From the NCBI GenBank assembly GCA_021846275.1, contig JAJZBZ010000005.1, positions 62,001 to 126,000 of the forward strand: a stretch of 64,000 nt of DNA. Reading direction: 5' to 3'. This document shows, in pieces, positions 58,752-64,000 of this stretch; position 1 is the first letter of the stretch; every line of letters begins with the position of its first letter. The notes beneath the pieces were generated by a model. It saw only the letters and a list, made by a program, of their open reading frames with translations. It made no database searches and had not been told where the DNA came from. The position numbers and the translations under genes were made by a program. The stretch is from Acidobacteriota bacterium. Lineage in GTDB: Bacteria; Acidobacteriota; Terriglobia; Terriglobales; Acidobacteriaceae.

Positions 58752-59647
58752 AGCGCGCCTCCCATGCCGGAGTGAAGCAGCGGATCGCGCAGGACGGAGC
58801 GCAGGTATTCGCCGTAACCGCTCTTGGCCGAGCGCGCGGCGAGCTGTTCCAGTTGAGCGGCGTCGATCCAGTTTTTGCGGAAGGCGATCTCTTCGGGACA
58901 GGCGACTTTAAGGCCCTGACGCTGCTCGATGGTGCGGATGAAGAGGCTGGCTTCAAAGAGCGAATCGTGGGTGCCGGTGTCGAGCCAGGCCATGCCGCGA
59001 CCGAGGACTTCGACGTGGAGCGTGTTTTGCGCGAGGTAATGGCGGTTGACATCGGTGATCTCAAGTTCGCCGCGCGGGGATGGTTTGAGCGCGGCGGCGA
59101 TTTCGACGACGGAGGAATCGTAGAAGTAGACGCCGGTGACGGCGTAGTTGGATTTGGGCTGAGCGGGTTTTTCCTCGATGCTGCGGGCGCGTCCGTCGGG
59201 GCCGAAGTCGACGACGCCGTAGCGCTCGGGATCGTGGACGGGATAGGCGAAGACGGTGGCTCCGGTCGTGCGCGCGGCGGCGTTCATGAGGCTGTGGCTG
59301 AGGGAGTGGCCGTAGAAAATGTTATCGCCGAGGACGAGCGCGCAGCCGTCGTTGGCGATGAATTCGCGACCGATGAGGAATGCCTGAGCGAGGCCGTCGG
59401 GGCTGGGCTGGACGGCGTACTGGAGGCGCATGCCCCACTCGCTGCCGTCGCCGAGCAGAGCCTGAAAGCTGGGCGTGTCGCGCGGGGTGGAGATGACGAG
59501 CACTTCGCGGATGCCGGCAAGCATGAGCGTGGTGAGCGGGTAGTAGATCATGGGCTTGTCGTAGACCGGCAGAAGCTGCTTGGAGACGACGTGGGTGACG
59601 GGGTAAAGCCGAGTGGCCGAGCCGCCGGCCAGAATGATGCCCTTCAT
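58748..59647 (-). CDS. rfbA: Glucose-1-phosphate thymidylyltransferase
   Basis: 299 residues from the ATG at 59647 (GAGGA 7 bases upstream). First step of dTDP-rhamnose synthesis. [17 protein letters not shown] (nucleotide loop), [52 protein letters not shown] and [16 protein letters not shown] are diagnostic. First gene of the rhamnose operon. Confidence 0.96.
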   Translation of the reverse strand: MKGIILAGGSATRLYPVTHVVSKQLLPVYDKPMIYYPLTTLMLAGIREVLVISTPRDTPSFQALLGDGSEWGMRLQYAVQPSPDGLAQAFLIGREFIANDGCALVLGDNIFYGHSLSHSLMNAAARTTGATVFAYPVHDPERYGVVDFGPDGRARSIEEKPAQPKSNYAVTGVYFYDSSVVEIAAALKPSPRGELEITDVNRHYLAQNTLHVEVLGRGMAWLDTGTHDSLFEASLFIRTIEQRQGLKVACPEEIAFRKNWIDAAQLEQLAARSAKSGYGEYLRSVLRDPLLHSGMGGAL

Positions 59648-59753
59648 TGCGATTCCTCGTGAGTGCAATCCCGGCGCGCGGTTCAGCACGCGGCGCGGAG
59701 ATTGGAATTCAGACGCTCCACTTCGATAGTAAGCGAACGGGTTTGGAGGTAAA

Positions 59754-59778
59754 GGAGAATCCTGCGGGGGAATGCTCA
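59754..59778 (+). repeat. Degenerate beta module at the 3' end of mogA
   Basis: GGAGAATCCTGCGGGGGAATG resembles the beta core CAGATTCCCTGCGGGAATGA and overlaps the mogA stop codon. Short and diverged, so tentative. Confidence 0.4.
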
Positions 59779-60267
59779 GTCAGCGGCGGGGTGAGTGGTG
59801 CCGCCGCCGATGATTTCGAGCGCGTGCGGGAGCAGCGGCAGGATGGCGGTGAGGCACTCGGTGGCACCGCGCTGGCTGCCGGGCAGGTTGACGATGAGCG
59901 TGGTGCCGCGCAGGCCGACGATGGCGCGGCTGAGCCAGGCGAAGGGATAGCCGGGAGCCGTGAGCGCGCGCATGGCCTCGGCCAGGCCGGGAACCTCGCG
60001 GTCGATGAGCTGGCGCGTGGCCTCGGGCGTGAGATCGCGCGGGCCGAGGCCGGTGCCGCCGACGGTGAGGATGAGCCGGTACTGCTGGTGGCACAGCTCG
60101 TGGAGCAGCGTGGTGATGGCCTCGATGCTGTCCGGCACGAGGCCGCGACCGACGGTTTCGCCGGGCCAGTGCTGTTCGACGAGACGCGTGACCGCCTCGC
60201 CGGCAGTGTCAGCCTGCGCGCCTGCGAAGCAGCGGTCGGAGACGGTGACGACGGCGAATCCGGGCAT
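59776..60267 (-). CDS. mogA: Molybdopterin adenylyltransferase (MogA/MoaB family)
   Basis: 163 residues. [40 protein letters not shown] and [14 protein letters not shown], the MoCF-type motifs. It activates molybdopterin for metal insertion. The stop lies in a degenerate repeat; the start is 18 bases from repeat locus F. Confidence 0.92.
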   Translation of the reverse strand: MPGFAVVTVSDRCFAGAQADTAGEAVTRLVEQHWPGETVGRGLVPDSIEAITTLLHELCHQQYRLILTVGGTGLGPRDLTPEATRQLIDREVPGLAEAMRALTAPGYPFAWLSRAIVGLRGTTLIVNLPGSQRGATECLTAILPLLPHALEIIGGGTTHPAAD

Positions 60268-60284
60268 GGAAAAAGTCTACCGTA

Positions 60285-60537
60285 CCACTGCGTGGGGCAG
60301 CCGCGCGCTTCGCCGTGGCCGCGCCCGTTGGTTGCGGGTTGGGATTGGTGGAGAACGACGCTGTATCCCACCAAGCGGAGCTTGGATGCGGCACCCGAAT
60401 TGGCTGAGGACGACGGAACAGGCAACAGCAGATTCCCTGCGGGAATGACAACAAGAAAAGCAAAAGCAAGAACAAAAGCAAAAGCAAGAACAAGAGCAAC
60501 AGAAAAGGCAACGGCAGATTCCCTGCGGGGATGTCAG
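60285..60537 (+). repeat. Composite dispersed-repeat locus F
   Basis: Most of the 323-base gap 60268-60590. Head CCACTGCGTGGGGCAGCCG, shortened alpha (to about 60345), gamma (60361-60417, perfect hairpin CCAAGC-GGA-GCTTGG), beta (60425-60460), two exact 18-base tandem copies AAAAGCAAAAGCAAGAAC (60456-60491), and a second beta (60511-60537). Confidence 0.88.
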
Positions 60538-60590
60538 CAGCAACGGCAGGAGCAAATGCAAAGGAACTGCGGTTGGGAGAGAATGGTGGG

Positions 60591-61259
60591 ATGGGCTATG
60601 CGGTGAAGGAGATTTTCTACACGTTGCAGGGCGAAGGCGCGCAGTCGGGGCGGGCTGCGGTGTTTTGCCGGTTTGCCGGATGCAATCTCTGGTCGGGGCG
60701 TGAGGAGGATCGCGCGAGCGCGGTGTGCCGGTTCTGCGATACGGATTTTGTGGGAGTGGGTGAGGATGGCGGCCGGTTTGCCGATGCCGAGGCGCTGGCG
60801 GAGCGGATTTGGGAGACGTGGGTCGGTGGGGTGGGTGCTGGCTTGATCGGTGGGTCGATGGCCGAACCGATGGCCGAGCCGATGGTCGTGATGACGGGCG
60901 GTGAGCCGCTGTTGCAGGTGGATGCGGCGCTGATCGGGGCGGTGCATGGGCGGGGATTTCGGATCGCCGTGGAGACGAACGGTACGATCACCGCGCCGGA
61001 GGGATTGGATTGGGTTTGCGTGAGTCCGAAGGCTGGAGCGGCGCTGCGGCAGACGCGGGGCGACGAGATGAAGCTGGTCTATCCGCAGAAAGGTGCCGAG
61101 CCGGAACGGTTTGCCGGGATGGAGTTTCGGCACTGGTTTTTACAGCCCATGGATGGGCCGATGCGCGAGGCGAATACGGCGGCGGCGCTGGGGTATTGCC
61201 TGCGGCATCCGCAGTGGCGTCTGAGCTTGCAGATGCACAAGCTGGTGGGGATTCGCTAA
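60591..61259 (+). CDS. queE: 7-carboxy-7-deazaguanine synthase
   Basis: 222 residues from the ATG at 60591. Radical SAM enzyme of queuosine synthesis: FYTLQGEGAQSGRAAVFCRF, cluster Cys in CX14CX2C form (GCNLWSG through AVCRFCDTDF), MTGGEPLLQ, VETNGT, VCVSPKAG and a final QMHKLVGIR. It converts 6-carboxytetrahydropterin to carboxydeazaguanine. The frame runs to 60531, through the repeat. A terminator follows. Confidence 0.94.
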   Translation: MGYAVKEIFYTLQGEGAQSGRAAVFCRFAGCNLWSGREEDRASAVCRFCDTDFVGVGEDGGRFADAEALAERIWETWVGGVGAGLIGGSMAEPMAEPMVVMTGGEPLLQVDAALIGAVHGRGFRIAVETNGTITAPEGLDWVCVSPKAGAALRQTRGDEMKLVYPQKGAEPERFAGMEFRHWFLQPMDGPMREANTAAALGYCLRHPQWRLSLQMHKLVGIR

Positions 61260-61270
61260 GAGGCGAGGCG

Positions 61271-61308
61271 GAACGAGGCGGGTTGGAACGAGGCGAGTTG
61301 GAACGAGA
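61271..61308 (+). repeat. 15-base tandem repeat after queE
   Basis: GAACGAGGCGGGTTG (61271-61285), GAACGAGGCGAGTTG (61286-61300) and the start of a third copy, immediately before the terminator. Confidence 0.8.
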
Positions 61309-61310
61309 TA

Positions 61311-61347
61311 GGAGCGAGCTGCGATGCAGATCGCTCCGTTTTTTTTT
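61311..61347 (+). terminator. Intrinsic terminator of queE
   Basis: GGAGCGA (61311-61317) pairs with TCGCTCC (61331-61337), 13-base loop, followed by G and nine T. Confidence 0.85.
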
Positions 61348-61389
61348 GCGTGGAAATTGGAGTGGATTTTGCGCGGAACTTCTGCGGCC

Positions 61390-64000
61390 TCAGCGCGGCA
61401 GGGGTTCGGTGCCGGTGAGGGTGAAAGTGGTGGTGGATTTGGCGGTGGTGGCCTCCGGTTGCGCGCCGCCGAGGGTGAGCGTGTAGGTGCCGGGCAGGAT
61501 GAGACGCTGGCCGGAATCTTCGACGCTGGAGAGTGAGCGCGGGTCGAAGTGGAGCGTTACGGCGCGGCTCTCTCCGGCGTGGAGATGGACGCGCTCAAAG
61601 CCGACGAGCGAGTGGATGGGGCCATCGGGCTGCGGGGTTTTGAGGTAGGCTTCGACGACCTCGTCGCCGGCGAGGGCGCTCGCGTTGGTGACGGTGACGG
61701 TGGCGGTGAGCGGGTCACCGGCGGCGAGTTTGTCCGCTGAGAGCGTGATGGGGCCGTAGGTGAAATGGCTGTAGCTGAGGCCGTAACCGAAGGTCCACTC
61801 GGGCTGCCCGGTGTAGTAGCGGTAGGTGCGGCGTTTGAAGGAGTAGTCGGTGAAGTCGGGCAGGTCGGAGACGCTCTGGTAGAAGGTGACGGGGAGTCGA
61901 CCGGCGGGATTGTTCAGCCCGGCGAGGGTGCGTGCGATGGCCTCACCGCCGGCGACGCCGGGATACCAGGCTTCGAGGACGGCGGCGGGCTGGAAGGTGA
62001 GTCCTTCGAGAGAGACGGCGCTGCCGCTCATGAGGACGACGACGATGGGCTTGCCGGTTTGGGCGACGGTGTTGAGCAACTGAAGCTGCGCCGCGGGCAG
62101 GGCGATTTTGGTGCGGTCGCCACCGGAGAAGCCGTCGATGTGGATGGGCATCTCTTCGCCTTCCAGTTGCGGCGAGAGACCGACGAAGGCGAGGACGACA
62201 TCGGAGGCTTTGGCTGCGGCGGTGGCTTCGTCGAGCTGCGCCTGAGCGGGCGCGGCCCACTTGAGGAAGACGCCGCCGCCGGCCTGGTCGCCGGAGTGGG
62301 TGTAGTCAAGCTGGAAGCTGTGGGGATGGGTGTCGGTGAAGTCGAGTGCGAAGCGGAGCGGCTTGGCAACGGACATGATGGGCGGCGCGGTGGGCGAAGC
62401 TCCGGGAGCGAAGTGGAATTTGCCGGAGGTGGCTGCGCCGTGGCCGCCGACGAGGCTGCCGGAGGCGACGGATTTGCCGTCGAGGAGGACAGTGGTGGTA
62501 TTTTTCGGCGAGTAGGGGAAGCTGTCGACGGCCTCGACGGTGAACTCGTAGTGGCCGGGCGCGGGCGGGGTGAAGGTGCCGGTGTAGCGTACGGAGTAAT
62601 CGTGGGTGAGCAGGGCGGGAACGGGCGGGGAATCGCCCCAGTCGTCCTGAATGTCGGGTTCGGTGAGAGTGGCGACGGGGCGTCCGGTGAAGTCGGTGGT
62701 GGGGAAGTAATCGACGCGAAGGCCGGCGGGACCGAAGGCGGTGCGGGCGACGGGCGACTGGAAGCCGGTGGCGAGCGTGGCACCCTGAGCGTAGTGAATG
62801 ACGGAGCCGGGGAATTGGGCGAGGATGCCGTCGATGGGTTCGGTGGGATGGAGCGGGATGCCGTTGTAGTTGCCGGTGAGGGCGTAGAACTGGTCGGCGT
62901 TGGGGCCGAGGACGGCGATGCTGGCCGGGGCGTGGGCGAGCGGAAGGATACCGTTATTGCGGAGCAGGACGATGGACTCCTCGGCGGCACGTTCGGCGCT
63001 GGCGCGATGAGCGGCGGAGGCGTCTTCGCGGAAGGGAATGCGGTCGTAGGCGCTGGCGCCGGGCGGATCAAAAAAGCCGAGGGCGAAGCGCGCCGTATAA
63101 AGGCGTTCGGCGGCGCGGGTGACGAGGTCTTCGCTGACGAGGCCCTGGCGGACGGCGCTGGCGAGGGTGTTGAAACCGGGAGACCAGATGCTGCAGGAGA
63201 GATCGGTGCCGGACTGGAGGGCAAGCGCGGCGGCGTGGGGGATGTCGGGCGCGTTGTGGTGGCCGCTGGTCACGTCGACGATGGCTCCGCAGTCGCTGAC
63301 GACGAAGCCGGTGAATCCCCAGGCTTTGCGGAGGTGATCCTGGAGGAGGTTGGTGTTGGCGCAGGCGGCGTTTCCGTCGATGGCGTTGTAGGCGCACATG
63401 ACGGACTGGACGTGGCCGTCGATGACGGTGGCGCGGAAGGCGGGCAGGTAGGTTTCTTCGAGGTCGCGTGGGGAGGGATGAACGTCGAAGACGTGGCGCA
63501 GGGATTCGGGGCCGCTGTGGACGGCGAAGTGCTTGCTGGTGGCGATGGCTTTGGGGTGGTCAGGGTCGTCGCCCTGGACGCCGGTGACGAAGGCGACGCC
63601 CATCCGGGCGGTGAGGAATGGGTCTTCGCCGTAGGTTTCCTGGCCGCGTCCCCAGCGTGGGTCGCGGAAGATGTTGATGTTGGGCGACCAGAAGGTGAGG
63701 CCGTAGAAGATGCGGTGATTGCCCTCGCGCTGGGCATGGTTGTATTTGGCGCGGCCCTCGGTGGCGATGACGTCGCCCATCTGGTGGACGGCGACCGTGT
63801 CCCAGGTGGCGGCCATGCCGATGGCCTGGGGAAAGACGGTGGCGTAACCGGCGCGGGCGACGCCGTGGAGCGCTTCGTTCCAGGTCTGGTAATCGGGCAC
63901 GCCGAGGCGCGGGATGGCCGGCGCCCAGTCTTCGAGCTGCGAGGCTTTTTCGTCGAGAGTCATGCGGGAGACGAGATCGTGAGCGCGGGCAGCGGGCGAG
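61390..64000 (-). CDS. Glycoside hydrolase family 3 with PA14 domain (5' partial)
   Basis: At least 870 residues; the frame runs past the window edge (ARAHDLVSRMTLDEKASQLE is in frame, so the ATG at 63963 is internal). Beta-glucosidase/xylosidase type: YQTWNEALHGVARAG, GRGQETYGEDPFL, KHFAVHSGPES, and VVSDCGAIVDV with the nucleophile Asp. A PA14 domain (VDYFPTTDFTGRPVATL, YTGTFTPPAPGHYEFTVEA) is inserted before the C-terminal alpha/beta domain; a fibronectin-III-like domain closes it. It probably acts on plant-type beta-glycosides; signal peptide not visible. Confidence 0.92.
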   Translation of the reverse strand, partial: SPAARAHDLVSRMTLDEKASQLEDWAPAIPRLGVPDYQTWNEALHGVARAGYATVFPQAIGMAATWDTVAVHQMGDVIATEGRAKYNHAQREGNHRIFYGLTFWSPNINIFRDPRWGRGQETYGEDPFLTARMGVAFVTGVQGDDPDHPKAIATSKHFAVHSGPESLRHVFDVHPSPRDLEETYLPAFRATVIDGHVQSVMCAYNAIDGNAACANTNLLQDHLRKAWGFTGFVVSDCGAIVDVTSGHHNAPDIPHAAALALQSGTDLSCSIWSPGFNTLASAVRQGLVSEDLVTRAAERLYTARFALGFFDPPGASAYDRIPFREDASAAHRASAERAAEESIVLLRNNGILPLAHAPASIAVLGPNADQFYALTGNYNGIPLHPTEPIDGILAQFPGSVIHYAQGATLATGFQSPVARTAFGPAGLRVDYFPTTDFTGRPVATLTEPDIQDDWGDSPPVPALLTHDYSVRYTGTFTPPAPGHYEFTVEAVDSFPYSPKNTTTVLLDGKSVASGSLVGGHGAATSGKFHFAPGASPTAPPIMSVAKPLRFALDFTDTHPHSFQLDYTHSGDQAGGGVFLKWAAPAQAQLDEATAAAKASDVVLAFVGLSPQLEGEEMPIHIDGFSGGDRTKIALPAAQLQLLNTVAQTGKPIVVVLMSGSAVSLEGLTFQPAAVLEAWYPGVAGGEAIARTLAGLNNPAGRLPVTFYQSVSDLPDFTDYSFKRRTYRYYTGQPEWTFGYGLSYSHFTYGPITLSADKLAAGDPLTATVTVTNASALAGDEVVEAYLKTPQPDGPIHSLVGFERVHLHAGESRAVTLHFDPRSLSSVEDSGQRLILPGTYTLTLGGAQPEATTAKSTTTFTLTGTEPLPR

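Overview
The window looks like chromosomal DNA of a high-G+C member of the Acidobacteriota (Terriglobia/Acidobacteriaceae type). This is an inference from the strongly GC-ending codon use, the tricorn-like protease, secreted GH2 and GH3 glycosidases, FecR-like and glycine-zipper secreted proteins, and dispersed palindromic repeats. No rRNA, tRNA, CRISPR array, prophage or transposase gene was found. Both ends cut genes: a secreted-type protein at the left and a GH3 glycosidase at the right.

Layout. 1-4.9 kb: partial secreted-type protein, GT4 glycosyltransferase downstream of guaA, and an exported alpha/beta hydrolase. 4.96-6.65 kb: a two-gene restriction-modification unit (C5 methylase, then HNH nuclease). 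6.8-14.6 kb: carboxylesterase, amidohydrolase, rplS, rnhB, pyrD, a small membrane protein, an RluD-type pseudouridine synthase and a degenerate Lgt-like protein. 14.7-15.8 kb: a strongly structured non-coding stretch, a small Cys/His protein and a tandem repeat. 15.8-26 kb: tricorn-like protease, then a tight run of ABC exporter, lpxB, an M1-peptidase-like protein lacking its active site, and an AlkA-like glycosylase. 26-35.7 kb: tetR-GH2, a cation antiporter, glutamate dehydrogenase, a GDP-mannose 3,5-epimerase homologue and trpE. 35.9-43.3 kb: mostly secreted or membrane proteins, trpG, an orphan oligopeptide ABC ATPase, and a LOG / Gfo-Idh-MocA / peroxiredoxin-like operon. 43.4-44.15 kb: a PIN/Phd toxin-antitoxin pair with a very large palindrome upstream. 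44.3-50.7 kb: pcrA/uvrD, a tiny basic protein, an APC permease, an adenosine deaminase-like enzyme and a small membrane protein. 50.7-56.6 kb: thrS flanked by two low-G+C genes, one an ApeA-like HEPN anti-phage candidate, then pyrG. 56.6-61.3 kb: Nudix hydrolase, rfbA-rfbC-rfbD, mogA and queE. 61.4 kb to the end: GH3 glycosidase with a PA14 domain.

How the parts relate. Core functions (guaA, pyrD, pyrG, trpE, trpG, thrS, rplS, rnhB, lpxB, queE, mogA) are scattered among accessory genes. Envelope and sugar genes (lpxB, rfbACD, GDP-mannose epimerase, glycosyltransferase) suggest decorated lipopolysaccharide or exopolysaccharide. Secreted glycosidases, esterases and the tricorn-like protein suggest a polymer-degrading lifestyle. 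Defence is represented by the R-M pair, the toxin-antitoxin pair and the ApeA-like gene.

The most unusual non-coding feature is a family of modular hairpin repeats at four places (about 15.25, 19.3, 26.0 and 60.3 kb). All copies lie on the + strand, and three begin 1-2 bases after a stop codon.
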